DNA of 64,000 bases from Phyto melanocephala (Eukaryota; Arthropoda; Insecta; Diptera; Rhinophoridae), in NCBI GenBank assembly GCA_941918925.1, contig OW799235.1, forward strand, positions 22,421,201 to 22,485,200. Direction: 5' to 3'. Below the pieces are notes generated by a model, which was not told the DNA's origin, made no database searches, and saw nothing but the letters and a program-made list of their open reading frames with translations. Positions within the stretch are counted from its first letter, which is position 1. Each line of letters begins with the position of its first letter. Positions 45,060-57,047 of the stretch are shown here, piece by piece. A program made the position numbers and the translations under genes.

Positions 45060-46102
45060 TTCAAAACTGGAGCTGCAAGGATTTTCCGATGCATCTATAA
45101 AAGCCTACTCAGACGTAGTTTAATCTAGACTCATAGACAGCTCTGGAGCTACCCATATAAGCCTCGTTTCCCCCAAGACACTAGTGGCCTTAAATAAAAT
45201 AAAAACCTGTGTATTATTTAAAACTATGTGAAGCTCTTCTATTATCACGCCAGTTCGAGCTTGGTGTAACTCAACAATGGTTTTGTCGTGGAACCCGCAA
45301 TCACCTTAAAAATTTTGAAGCCAATCGAACTTCTGACATTTTAGATGTGCTTCTAAAATTTTGGGTTCAGTGGCCTCCAAGGAAAACACCGCCCATTGCG
45401 CTGCTTAGCTTTGGGCTTTTATTGTTAATCATTGTATACCTTTGATATATTTACCCTGGAGCTCTGGACGCACTTAAACAAAATGCATGCACAATGGCCA
45501 TTACAGTTATAAACTATGACCCAATAAAAGGCATTTTCAATCGTGTATCAAAGTGGACAAAATTGGTTTGAATTACAGCCTATTTTTTCAAGTTTTTGAA
45601 TGCCACTATACAAAATCGTATAGCCCACATTACTGGTCCAACTTTTATCGAACTACATAATGCCAAGTTAGTAAAATGTGGACAAATAGCATTTACTAAT
45701 GATTGAAGATTTCTACCAAGAAATAGTCCTCTTAGTTCCCCTTCACGATTACTTAAACTTCATATATTTCTGGATGCTTTTGGCTTATTTTGTGTTATTG
45801 GTAGTTTGCGAAATTCCGAGCTTGATGTTGCCACCAAAAATCTAATTATCTTATCAAAGTCTCATCGAATCACTGAACTTCTGTTAACGGATCTTAATGA
45901 GCGAAATTTACATCCGGTAGTCTCTTCTCTACTTGTTATCGCACGCCAATCGTATTGTATTCTCGGTACTCGAAATCTTATTAAAAACTTTACGCATCAG
46001 TGCCTTAGTTGTTTTCGTCAACTTCAACTTGTTACTCAACAGACAATGGCCCATTTACCTAGCGTTCGCGTTCCTCAAGCATATAATAACAAATTTATAT
46101 AA
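45060..46102 (+). pseudogene. BEL/Pao LTR-retrotransposon pol relic (RNase H to integrase zinc-binding region)
   Basis: The start reads LELQGFSDASIKAYSDVV, the BEL/Pao RNase H box (GF.DAS..AY.a.vY), followed by THISLVSPKT and an ALLLSRQFELGV helix. A WPPRKTP region follows where the NPADCASRG box is expected. The last part (45806-46102) reads LIILSKSHRITELLLTDL, then FTHQCLSCFRQLQLVTQQTM, AHLPSVRV, the HHCC zinc-binding start of BEL/Pao integrases. Stops and frameshifts occur throughout. No LTRs, gag, reverse transcriptase or integrase catalytic core are present. Confidence 0.75.
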
Positions 46103-46357
46103 GGGTCCAATCTAGTAATTCAAAATGTACCGACTTCAACACACTCAATATTGGTATTAAATGAAAGAACCTGACTAGTAGAATTTAGCTTACTATGTAA
46201 AAGTTCAAAAATAACAAGTAAGAGCACTATATTCGGCTGTGCCGAATTTTTTATACCCACCACCAATTTTGTGTACATTTAAAGCACAATATTTATTATT
46301 TTGTTAATCATTATGGAATAATCTCTGTATAATAAAATATGTATCACTTTCTTTGTA

Positions 46358-46845
46358 GAGGGTGGTTAAATTTAAAGGGCCCAAGTTGAAGGTGAACTAC
46401 ACCTAATCTTTAAATTTGTTTTCTGCATTTCATTTGACATTTTTCAATCTCAAACTTACTCAATTTGATCGGTGAAAAGATACGCAAATGAGCAACGCTT
46501 TAAAGTTATTCAGGTTTTTTAAAAAATGGGCGTTCAAATCAAAATGTATTTTGTGCACTTTGTAATTCTTTTGATCACATAATCGTTCAAATTCGTCCAC
46601 AATCGGGAGAATTGTAAAAAATATAGGTCTCTATAAAATGTTAGAAAATCTGTGAATGCCTTCTTAGTTCGTTGAATGGGAACCACTGCTGGTTTTTGCG
46701 ATAGTGTGACCATCAGAAAGAGGAGCGGCACCAAGGAAGGGGGGCCATACAAATATTATAATTAAAAAAAGAAATAATAATAATATCCTAAACAATTTCT
46801 GTTTTATTTAAATTCAACATCGGTCCTTAAAATTTAACCAACCTT
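46358..46845 (+). mobile_element. mariner-derived MITE in DINE copy E
   Basis: GAGGGTGGTTAAATTTAAAG (left) and TTAAAATTTAACCAACC (right), TA at 46356-46357 and 46846-46847. Shortest of the four copies (488 bp); the N-terminal transposase relic is further deleted. Confidence 0.75.
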
Positions 46846-46853
46846 TATAACTA

Positions 46854-47773
46854 AAGGGTGTTTTTTTAAGCCCGATAGAACTTGAAATTGTAAAAAATAA
46901 CACAAAAAATTAAATTGTAATCAAAATTTTTTTTTATTCGAAAGATCAATACGTGACATTAACATTTGAAAATGATTTCGGGCATATGGGCACCGCGGCT
47001 GTTCTTGACGAAGCACATTCTGGACGTCCAATTTTATCACAAAATTGTGTTCAGCGATGAGGCGCATTTTTGGCTTAACGGGTTTGTTAATAAGCAAAAT
47101 TGCCGCATATGGAGCGAGACCAATCCACAAGAGACCCTACAGACTTCATTACATCCAGAAAAATGCACCGTTTGGTGCGGTTTTCACGCTGGTGGCATCA
47201 TCGGACCTTATTTCTTCAAAAATGAGGCCGGAGCTCGCGTTACGGTCAATGGAGATCGTTACCGCACCATGATCAATGATTTTTTGTTTGAAAATATGGA
47301 TGACATTAATCCGGAGGAGATGTGGTTTCAACAGGATGGCGCTACGTGCCATACGGCGAACGCAACCATCGACTTATTGAAATCAAAATTTGGCGATAAG
47401 TTGATTTCGAGAAATGGACCTGTCAATTGGCCTCCAAGGTCGTGCGATTTGACACCTCTCGATTATTTCCTATGGGGCTACGTGAAGTCACTGGTTTATG
47501 CTGATAAACCAGCAACAATTGGTGCCTTGGAGGCCAGCATTGTTCGTGTTATTCGTGACATACGGCCAGCAGTGCTCGAAAAAGTGGCCCAAAATTGGAC
47601 GTCCAGAATGCGCTTCGTCAAGAACAGCCGCGGTGCCCATATGCCCGAAATCATTTTCAAATGTTAATGTCACGTATTGATCTTTCGAATAAAAAAAAAA
47701 ATTTGATTACAATTTAATTTTTTGTGTTATTTTTTACAATTTCAAGTTCTATCGGGCTTAAAAAAACACCCTT
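46854..47773 (+). mobile_element. DD41D (rosa-like) mariner with about 182-bp inverted ends
   Basis: Ends AAGGGTGTTTTTTTAAGCCC with TA at 46852-46853 and 47774-47775. The first 182 bp (46854-47035) are the exact inverted copy of the last 183 bp (47591-47773), including coding sequence for the transposase C-terminus. The genuine 5' half is therefore replaced by an inverted right end. Total 920 bp. Confidence 0.85.
47036..47667 (+). pseudogene. DD41D mariner transposase, catalytic half only
   Basis: From FYHKIVFSDEAHFWLNGF onward the frame is uninterrupted for about 210 codons to TAA at 47665-47667. Catalytic blocks: FSDEAHF (first Asp), MWFQQDGATCHTA (second Asp) and TPLDYFLWGYV (third Asp). 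I count 41 residues between the second and third Asp, the DD41D signature of rosa-type mariners known from tephritid flies. The N-terminal DNA-binding half is missing. The open frame extends upstream to a Met at 46966, but those residues are antisense of the C-terminus, so the enzyme cannot be functional. Confidence 0.85.
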
Positions 47774-49732
47774 TATATATGCTACTAAAATGCTTTTGTA
47801 AATGTAGTCTTTCAATGAAAGTGGGCGTTAAAGTAGGCGTGTCAATAAAGTTTCTGCTAATAAACACAACTTAGATATTTCAATATAGTCCTTTATTTTC
47901 CCAAAAACTTTGTCAATAGAGAAATTACATGAATTGAAGATAAACCGTTATATGGTAGGTAGGCGTTAAAGTGGGAGTGTCACCTAAACTAAGAAGGATT
48001 ACGTAGAAAATTTGATCATCATACCTCTAATTTTGGCGGTTTTATGAGCTTTTAAATTTCATTAACGGTATATAACGTGAAAAGTGGGCGTTATAGTAGG
48101 CGTGTCAGTGTTGCTTTTGCTAATGAGTACAACTTAAGTGTTTCAATATAGTCCTTTATTATTCCAAAATCTTTATTAATAGAGAAATAATATGAATTTT
48201 TGGTAAAACGTAATATGGGAGGTGGGCGTGAAAGTGGGCGTGGCACCTTAATTTTCTGGCACAGTAATGACATTGCCTAGGGGGATATACATAGCAAATT
48301 TGATCATCATACATCTAATTTTGGCGACTTTATGAGCTTTTAAATTTCATTAACGGTATATAACGTGAAAAGTGGGCGTTATAGTAGGCGTGTCAGTGTT
48401 GTTTTTGCTAATGAGTACAACTTAAGTGTTTCAATATAGTCCTTTATTATTCCAAAATCTTTATTAATAGAGAAATAATATGAATTTTAGGTAAAACGTA
48501 ATATGGGAGGTGGGCGTGAAAGTGGGCGTGGCACCTTAATTTTCTGGCACAGTAATGATATTGCCTAGAAGGATATACGTAGCAAATTTGATCATCATAC
48601 ATCTAATTTTGGCGACTTTATGAGCTTTTAAATTTCATTAACGGTATATAACGTGAAAAATGGGCGTTATAGTAGGCGTGTCAAAGTTATTTTTGCGAAT
48701 GAGTACAACTTAGATGTTTCAATATAGCCCTTTGTTATTCCAAAATTTTTATTAATAGAGAAATTATATGAATTTTAGGTAAAGCGTTATATGGGAGGTG
48801 GGCGTAAAAGTGGGCGTGGCCCCTTAATTTTCTGGCACAGTAATGACATTCCCTAGGGGGCTATACGTAGCAAATTTGATCATCATACATCTAATTTTGG
48901 CGACTTTATGAGCTTTTAAATTTCATTAACGGTATATAACGTGAAAAATGGGCGTTATAGTAGGCGTGTCAAAGTTATTTTTGCGAATGAGTACAACTTA
49001 GGTGTTTCAATATAGCCCTTTGTTATTCCAAAATCTTTATTAATAGAGAAATTATATGAATTTTAGGTAAATCGTTATATGGGAGGTGGGCGTAAAAGTG
49101 GGCGTGGCACATTGATTTTCTGTTACAAAAAAGCGCATCACCAAAAAGCAAAGTGTGCAAAATTTCAGAGTCGTAAATCCAATTTTGTTGCTTTTATGAC
49201 GTTTTTGTTTTTAAATATACCCAAAAATACACTGTGCGGTATAAATTTTCGTACATTTTGATCGATAACTCCTCTCCTAATGCATAGATTTAGATAATTT
49301 TCGGGGAGAAATATTTTTTTTCCTCAGGAAATATATATTCGGAGTTTCTTGGGTCTACGTTAATGCGTTTGGACACAATTCCATTTTATTCGATGTTCGA
49401 AGGACACGGTTTTTTCGACCTACTCTTGCTTTTCGAGCTATAACTCTCTTCCTGATATTCCGATTTAGCCCATTTTCAATACCAAACAAACCTTGTCTAT
49501 TGGAAAGATTCCGGCAAAATTTGAGCCCCCTAGCTTTTTCGGTGCGACCTCTATCGTGCTTTCAACAGACGGACAGACGGACGGACATAGCTAGATAGTC
49601 ATCAAATCAAACCCTGATTCAGAATATATATACTTTATGGGGTCTAAAATGGATATTTCGATGTGTTACAAGCGGAATGACAAAATGAATATACCCCCAC
49701 CATTTTTTTTGGTGGCGGGTATAAAAATGAAG

Positions 49733-49852
49733 TCGGAAATAATAAGCTTCATGACATATAATATCAAAATCGATCTCTAGGTTAAAATACGACATGGTCA
49801 CTATAACTATGTATTATAAGATTCGGCATGGCCAAATATGTTTTAACTTGTG
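49733..49852 (+). mobile_element. DINE-like 3'-end fragment
   Basis: Contains TTATAAGATTCGGCATGGCC and a degenerate ATATGTTTTAACTTGTG tail, as in the TATACCCTT subfamily. Confidence 0.5.
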
Positions 49853-50401
49853 AAAGAAAATGAAATGAAAATTTGTGTAAAATATAAAAACGGGTCCTCA
49901 ACCGGCCCTATCCAAACTCTATCAAATTTGAAAAAAAAAAAAATACAGGTTTGTTCAAAAAATTCCTAAAATTAAAAAAAATGTGTCAATACTTTATGAC
50001 CGTATAAGTTTTTACAAAAAATAGAAGCGATTTAAATACTATACGGTTAGTGTTGACAGGGTTGTCATACTTATACAATTAGCCTCAATTTAAGGAGCGG
50101 GAAGGTTACCATTTTAGGAATTTCAATACTAAGGCCAGGAAATAAGTATAAATTATTTCCTAAGTTTGAGAAAATTATAAAAATTAATTTAAATTTCACG
50201 GATGTGATAACGATTATGTTATCATATTTAGTGTTAATTTAAATAACTTTTTTTTGCAAATAAATACTGTAGTACATATTTAAATTTAGGGTGAAGTTGC
50301 ATATAAAGTTGGATAAATAGACAGTACAATAATTGTATTTTACAAAATATATAACACCCTAAGTTTTCCTAAGATATTTTTGACATTTTTAATACTTTTA
50401 T
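49853..50401. other. Unassigned AT-rich DNA
   Basis: Nothing recognised. Confidence 0.45.
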
Positions 50402-50848
50402 TGGTTATTAATGTTTTTCAAATCAAGTGCTTGTTTATTGCTATTTGCTTGTATTTATTTGAGTCTCCATTTGTAATCGAGTGTTGTAAGAATTTTTCTT
50501 AAACGAAATCGCCGTGCTAAAATCGAATAAACGGGTCTGCATATCGAATTGTATGTACTGAAGAGCTGTGTTTAAGTACCTTCAACTTTTTGTTGTGTAA
50601 TGAGAGTTTTTGCGGGGTACTTATACTTTAAGTATGTTAAACGAAATAAGAATTATAAAAAGTTGTCTGAATGAGTTCTAACAAATTTCGCAATAAGAAA
50701 TTTTATTTTGTGTGTACTAAAGCAAATATCTTAAAAATCAAGTCATCACCGAAAAACGTCTTATTAAGGCAGGCGATATGTAGTAGTCATTAAAAGTAAT
50801 GTTGTTCAGAAAAAAGTCATTACGTAGATTTTACTGGGTACCTAGATC
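50402..50848 (+). repeat. Dispersed repeat (AGTTTTTGC.GGG family), copy 3
   Basis: Two halves matching 43848-44056 and 37265-37496 respectively, joined at GTTTTTGCGGGGTAC (about 50610). Confidence 0.5.
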
Positions 50849-51470
50849 TGTTTTACACAGTCCTTTTTACTCGGTTTTAAACTTAAATATTTTATTTTTT
50901 ACACGATTTTATTCCATTTGGCACGATTTAAAATAACACAGCTCACAAACTGCTAAAAGCAATAAATCAACAAAAGCACAAAAAGGATGTACATATACAT
51001 GCATATACACTTTCTTCTCTCTTTTTATTATATATATAATACATACAAGCACATTTACTGGTGAGAACAATTGTGAATTGCATAAATTTAGGGGAATTCC
51101 CTTTTTGTGCATATAAGCAAATATGAATGTGTGTTTTGTAAACCAGCAATGAAATCAGACGTATTTGATAAAGAAATTTTGAAGGCAAAATTTGTTTTTC
51201 CAACGTTAAATGTGTTAACATTAAGATAAAAAGTAAGCCAAAAAATATTTCTTACATATTCAGTCATTTATATTTTTTTGTTAAATATTTTATGTATCCC
51301 TACAGGAAAATGTCGAAAACCGCAAATACAAAACTGAAATGCAAAGGAATTTCTTTGGAAACAAAAATTTAAATTTTAGATTGACTTCGAAATGGAGAAG
51401 ACTCAACCCTTCTGGAACAAAACTAAATGTTTAGTCTTCATCATATGTACACGAGAGATGCTACTGAAGA
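50849..51470. other. Unassigned DNA
   Basis: Nothing recognised. Confidence 0.45.
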
Positions 51471-53461
51471 AAAATAAGTAAAAGTGCTTTATTCGGCCGT
51501 GCCGAATCTGATAATGTACATAGATATAATGACCATATCGTAGCTTAACCTATCTTTCATGTTATACACCCCTTTTTTTATTATTTCCGACGCCAGCCTC
51601 GATTTTGAATTTTTACTAAGTTATCTGTATTCTACTAGTCAAGCCCTTTCATTTGATATCCATAATGATTGGGTTTAAAATATGCGTTCCGACATTTTGT
51701 TTTAGACGCCATCTTGGATTTTAAATTTTTTTTAAATTAACTGTATTCTACTGGTCAAACCCTTTTATTTGATACCAATATGGAGGGGGTTCAAGAAGTT
51801 ACATTTTAATATACCAGATTTGACCGATATATAAATTAATATTCCACCGTTTTGTACTGGTGGCCAACATAAATTTTAATTTTTTTCAATAGTGCCTTAT
51901 CTTGCACAAGTCAAGTCCTTTCAGATGATACCAATATTGACTCTCTCGGTTGTCTAGAAGCTGAAAAAAATTGATATTAGTTTGTCAGTTTTTGGGATAA
52001 ATATTTTTCCAAAAAAATTTTACCTATAACTTTACCGATTAGAGCACGCTTTATCCAAAATTTCTAACGAATATCTCTAGAGGTATAACTTATCTACACA
52101 TAATAGCAAAGGTACCTATAAATTATTCTATGGCTGGAAAATTTTAATTTTGGTGGTAAAAAGATGGAAAAAACAGAGGCAGTCGTGTTTATTTACCCAT
52201 ATCTCAGAAAGTTATAGGGCGATTGTGCTGAATTTCAATAGCGATTCATTCCCTAATTTTTCTGAAAGATTGATATCGTACACAGATCTGAGGAACGTAA
52301 AAGTTGATTTCAACCAAAACACGGGCAGATGGACTAAATCGACTCCTCTATTCATACACAGAAAAAAAAAATAAATATGAACTTCAATTACGAAATTAAT
52401 ATTAATAATTAAAAAATTGTTTAATTTTGCTCCACTCATTAAAATGATACTACTAATTAAATGAAAATTAATAGTTTTAATTAAAAAAATATTGAGAAAA
52501 ATATCAATTAAAACAGTATTAAAAAATTAATTAAAATTTCCATTTTTTTCCAAAATGATTTTAATTACTTTAATCATGTCTATAATTGAAATTTGGTAAT
52601 TATATAATAAAATTATTTATTACATCAATAACAAAAATTATTTAACCTGTTTAGGAAGAAAATTAAAAAAAAAAATAAATATTTTTTTTATATTTATATA
52701 TTCTTATTATTCATATATGGTGCATATGAATCTATGTTTTTAATTACATTTCGTTATTTATATAAAAATAATTTAGCATAAGAAGTAGGGTTCCATAAGT
52801 AGATATACTATACCATATCGAAAGCCGGAGATCCAAAAATAACTGGTAGCATCAACAACCTAGATAAAAACGAATATTAACTGGTAAAAAGGCTTGATTA
52901 GACAGAGTAAAGAAATTTAACAAACTTACCTACTAAAATGAGAATTCTGAGGAATATAAGGGGATACAATAATTATTGGATTTGGGCACATCTACAATGA
53001 AACTGAAACCATTTATTATATTTAAAACTGAACATATTTTTATATACTTTTACTTACTAGAACTTTTTCTTGCATATTGTCTACTATTTTTTATTATTCT
53101 GCTCATTGAATAATAATTATATTAAATTTATTCTAAGAAATTCAAATTTCAAAAAATTTCATTTAAAATAACATTTTTTATTTTTTATTTATTTTATTCA
53201 ACTGACAGAAATCTCTTTGTTTTTTGACAATATTTAATATCAATTAAAAAAATTAATTCAGTTAATAAAAAAATATAATTAGAATTTTAAAACAAATCAA
53301 AAAGTCGATTAATTAAACAAATTTAAGGGATATTTTTTTTTTCTGTGTAAGCTTTCAGAAAATGTATACTTTATGGTGTCGGAAATGAAAATTGTAGAAA
53401 TTACAAACGGAATGACAAAGCTATATACATATACCTTTGTGCACCACAGGTGAAGGGTATT
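51471..53461 (-). mobile_element. DINE-1-like element, TATACCCTT subfamily, split by a TIR element
   Basis: 3' end at 51471 (AAGTAAAAGTGCTTTATTCG, GGCCGTGCCGAATC stem-loop), 5' end GGTGAAGGGTAT at 53461. Parts 51471-52356 and 53348-53461 join cleanly when the 991-bp element is removed, restoring the ATCGACTC...TTCATA / AGCTTTCAG...ACTTTATGGTG module. Confidence 0.75.
52357..53347. mobile_element. 991-bp AT-rich element with CACAGAAAAAA inverted ends
   Basis: Starts CACAGAAAAAAAAAATAAAT and ends ATTTTTTTTTTCTGTG, with TA on both sides (52355-52356, 53348-53349). The interior is extremely AT-rich with TTAATTAAAA runs and no ORF. The TA duplication fits a Tc1/mariner-type MITE. Confidence 0.7.
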
Positions 53462-53485
53462 AAAATTAAAAAGCACTCATAATGT

Positions 53486-53995
53486 AGTTTGAGGACAAAG
53501 CACGAAAATGGTTTCAATTAAAACATTATCAAACAGCGAGCATTAAGGTTTCATAAAATTATGAAAGACTAACAACCATATATTTCTACACAATCAAGTC
53601 CTGAGAAGACCTACTTATTTTCTTCAAGGACAATATTTCCCCAACAGCCTGCGCTTCAAAATATAAAAATCAAGGGCGAGATTGCTTCTGGGAATCAGAA
53701 AGCTGCCAAAAAATGTCCACAAAATAATTGCAGATGGTGCATACAGTACATATGTATCAGATTTTTAATGCAGACGAAACTGGTCATTTTGGAAAAACAT
53801 AAATGCCGAGCTATGTGGATAAATCGCAAAAGAGTGCTGGTGGTTTTAGATCTGAAAAAGATCAAGTCATATTTTACTTTGCACTACCGCTATTGAAGAT
53901 GTTAGATGTTAGAGCCTCTACTTACATATCAATCGGGCATCTTAGCCTCGAGCAATGGAAGGTGCCGATTTTTATACATTACCGGTCAACTGGAT
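53486..53995 (+). pseudogene. pogo/Tigger-like transposase relic
   Basis: The piece KIKGEIASGNQKAAKK is followed by QIFNADETGHF (the N.DETGLFWK box with the catalytic Asp kept), then MPSYVDKSQKSAGGFRSEKD with QVIFYFALPLLKML in the position of KDR.TLLLCANA, and near the end VPIFIHYRSTG. Order and spacing match the Tigger/jerky DDE domain start. It is broken by frameshifts and lacks the second and third catalytic residues. Confidence 0.6.
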
Positions 53996-54218
53996 AGCAA
54001 ATAAAAAATCATTAGTGATAGCTACAGTTTTCACTAAATACAGCCGTTTTACTTGTTGTAAACAACATCGCTGGTTTACATATATTCATAATTGTTTTTA
54101 GTTCCTGAACTTATCATACATTTAATTGCCATTATATACTTGTAAGATTAGACAGCATTTGTTTTTTTTTTTTTTTTTTCATTAATATATATGATTGTGT
54201 AATATCATATTTCTTCAA
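53996..54218. other. Unassigned AT-rich DNA
   Basis: Includes a 17-base T run near 54163. Confidence 0.4.
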
Positions 54219-54405
54219 TTCACAACCTGTCGTAGGTTGTAATATTAAACAAAAACGGCCATAGTACTTACATTTCCAGCCAAGATGTATTTATACAACA
54301 TTCTATAAATATAGGTAAAATTGTTGTACAAAAAAATTAATATAACAATTATCACAAAAATTTGTACAACAACTACGATGTACAACACCTACGACAGCTT
54401 GTGAA
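54219..54405. mobile_element. 187-bp MITE with TTCACAA inverted ends
   Basis: Left TTCACAACCTGTCGTAGGTT, right CACCTACGACAGCTTGTGAA; subterminal TACAAC/GTTGTA words on both sides. Target duplication not resolved. Confidence 0.55.
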
Positions 54406-54744
54406 TGGAGCAATTATACATGTGATTTACTAAAATAGTCATTAATAGTTTTTGTTAAAAAATCCTTGTTTTTTCACAAATTTTAATAGGCCTTAGAGAT
54501 AAATATCGAATTACCTATTTTTGCATACATACGATCAATGTCTTTTTACAGAGTTTTTTTACTTGTTTTTTTTTCGGAACCATTCTACCCTGTAAAAATA
54601 GAATTAGGTGTATAAGAATTTGTTTGTTTCGCATGCTAAAAAAAATATTTATTGTATAAAGTTGTTTTTTTAATGCTGGAAAGTTTACCTACACGTTTTT
54701 CGATTTTTTTTTTTTTTTTTTTTTTTTGAATAATATTTTTTTTT

Positions 54745-54865
54745 GTTTCGCTATTTATCTAATAAACAGAATATAATTTAGTTAAAAACAATTATCTACT
54801 GACGTGTATATTTAAGACTTGCTATTGTTTCAAATACGCAAATACAAAATTTAAATGAATAAACA
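54745..54865 (-). repeat. Partial copy of the CCCTGCATA repeat (3' part)
   Basis: Minus strand ends ATTAGATAAATAGCG and contains AAATTTTGTATTTGCGTATT, as in 2011-2273 and 60535-60870. Confidence 0.45.
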
Positions 54866-55374
54866 AATGTGTTTATTTAGCCCTTTCGTACTCATACTTA
54901 TATAATTATGAAAAAATTTTATAGAAAAAAGAACTTATCTTAAGTTGTTACAAAAATCGTCACCTTTTTAAATATTCCTAATCTTTGAGAAGTATTATAG
55001 ATTCACATATTAAAGGATGCTATCAGATACCTGCACTGTCCATGCTTCCATTGCATGTAAAAGAGCGGAAACACACTTAAAATTTTATGAACCGTAATCT
55101 TACATTCAGATTAAATGTGCGACACTAGAAATTGTGTTTTGTTTATATCTGATATTGTTCTGATATCTTTTGAGGGATATCATTTAGCCAGCTTCTCAGG
55201 TATTTAAAACTTTAGACTCTGTCAACTTATATGTTTTCTACAGTAAGTGTAGTATTCCTTTAGCCCACTGTCATGCATTTACATGCATATTTACTGCCTT
55301 ATTCATTAAAATGATTCAAGATTTATAGAACTGATTTTTTAGGGAAATTTGTTTTATAATTTTTTATACCCGCC
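54866..55374. other. Unassigned DNA
   Basis: Nothing recognised. Confidence 0.45.
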
Positions 55375-55945
55375 TCCAAAAAAAATAGTGGGGGTATATT
55401 TATTTTGTCATTCCGTTTGTAACACATCGAAATATCCATTTTAGACTCCATAAAGTATATATATTTTGAATCGGGGTTTCATTTTATGACGATCTGGCTA
55501 TATCCGTCCATCTGTCCGTCTGTTAAAAGCACGATAGAGCTTGAACCGAAAAAGCTACGAGGCTCAAGTTTTGCCAGAATATTTCTTCTATACAAGGTTT
55601 GTTTGGTATTTAAAATGGGCTACATCATAATATTAGGAAGAGAGTTATAGCTCGTAATGCAAGAGGTCAAAAAATAAATAAATAAATAAAATGCAATTGT
55701 GTCCAAACGGATTAACGTAGAGCCATGAAATTTCGAATGTATATTTTCTGAGTAAAAAGCATACGTTTCTCTCTCTCTCTCTAAATCAAAATGTACGAAA
55801 ATTTATACTGCACAGTGTATTTTTCGGTTTATTCAAAATTTAAAACGTAATAAATCTGACTAAATTAGATGTATGATTCTGAAATTTTGCAAACATTGTT
55901 TTTTGGGCAAAGGCGTTGTACTAACGAAAATTGTATTTTTCATAA
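55375..55945 (+). mobile_element. DINE-1-like element, 5' portion only
   Basis: TATACCCGCCTCCAAAAAAA start, GTCATTCCGTTTGTAACACA, GTCCGTCCATCTGTCCGTC-like module and the CAAGGTTTGTTTGGTATT segment, ending before the internal array. A CTCTCTCTCT run lies at about 55769. Confidence 0.75.
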
Positions 55946-57047
55946 TAAAAAATATCCAAAATTTTTCTTTAACAGCTAATACATGACAGGTTTTTTACAT
56001 ATTACAGCTAAAGCTATTATTATTTCAGTCTTAATTATGCAACATGGTGCAACATAGTTTTTGTAAAGATAGATCTACATTCACATATCTAATGTTAGTA
56101 ACGTCCTTCATTGGTACAGGATTTTGTAATGGTAATCAAACCGATGTAGTCTATACTGGCTTTTGTAAAGCTTTCGACAAGGTTAATCATGATTTGTTGT
56201 TAGTGAAGCTCAAGAACTTAGGACTTTCGGTTAACCTTTTAAAATGGATAAGTTCTTATTTAAAGTATCGGAGACAATGTGTTTTTTATAATGATTGTAT
56301 ATCAAAACATATTGAAGTAACAACCGGAGTTCCACAGGGAAGTCATCTCGTCCCCACCTAAATTTTTATAGATCTTCCAAAGGCTAATCAATACAGCAAT
56401 ATTTTAATGGTTGCTGATGATGTTAAACTTTATTCATGGATTAGAAATGATGAGGACAGTTTTAATCTCCAAACCTATTTGAATAATTTCTTTAATTGGT
56501 GTACGGTAAATCTTAGGGAATTGAATTTAACAAAACCAAAATATACAGATATTCAACGATTTTAAACGCTTACTCGCTAAATGGCTCTAAATTAAATTTT
56601 GTTGACTCGTTTTTGGGTTTTTGAATTCTCTTTGATGTTAAAATTATTTTAAACTCACATGTTATAATGACAGTAAATAAGCTAATGGGGTAATAAGTTT
56701 CATAAAGCATTGGTCTAAGGAATTTAACGATCCTTATGTGACAGCAAATTTATACACGTCATATGATGTGTATATTCAAAAACTTGAATCAGTCCAAAAA
56801 CAATTTTTTCTTTTCTGCCTTCGTAACTGACGTAGGAATTCTGATATAAACTTACCGTCACATCGAAGTCGTTTATTACTCACTGCGCTCCCAACGTTAC
56901 AAAGTCGAAGAATTGTTTCCAATATTGTATTTGTCCTGAATCTAATTGAAGGTAAAATTGATTCTACATATTTTCAACGTAAAATATGCATCAATGTTTC
57001 TAACAGTCAGATCAGATCTTATAAACCGTTATATATAAAATTTCATA

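Larger units (their letters stand above)
46213..49723 (-). mobile_element. DINE-1-like Helentron copy E, with two mariner insertions
   Basis: Intact 3' stem-loop end at 46213 (AACAAGTAAGAGCACTATAT; TTCGGCTGTGCCGAA) and 5' end GGTGGCGGGTATA at 49723. It has four internal units of about 290 bp (marker TTAACGGTATATAACGTG near 48062, 48352, 48640 and 48925), more than copies C or D. It carries the shared mariner MITE and, 8 bp away, a DD41D mariner. Confidence 0.85.

Noticed and set aside
46966..47035. Start of the 233-codon mariner frame as a genuine N-terminus
   Set aside because: These codons are the antisense of the transposase C-terminus brought by the inverted end duplication.
54163..54727. 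Long poly-T runs as retrotransposon poly-A tails on the minus strand
   Set aside because: No adjoining minus-strand retroelement coding sequence was seen; simple homopolymer in AT-rich DNA.
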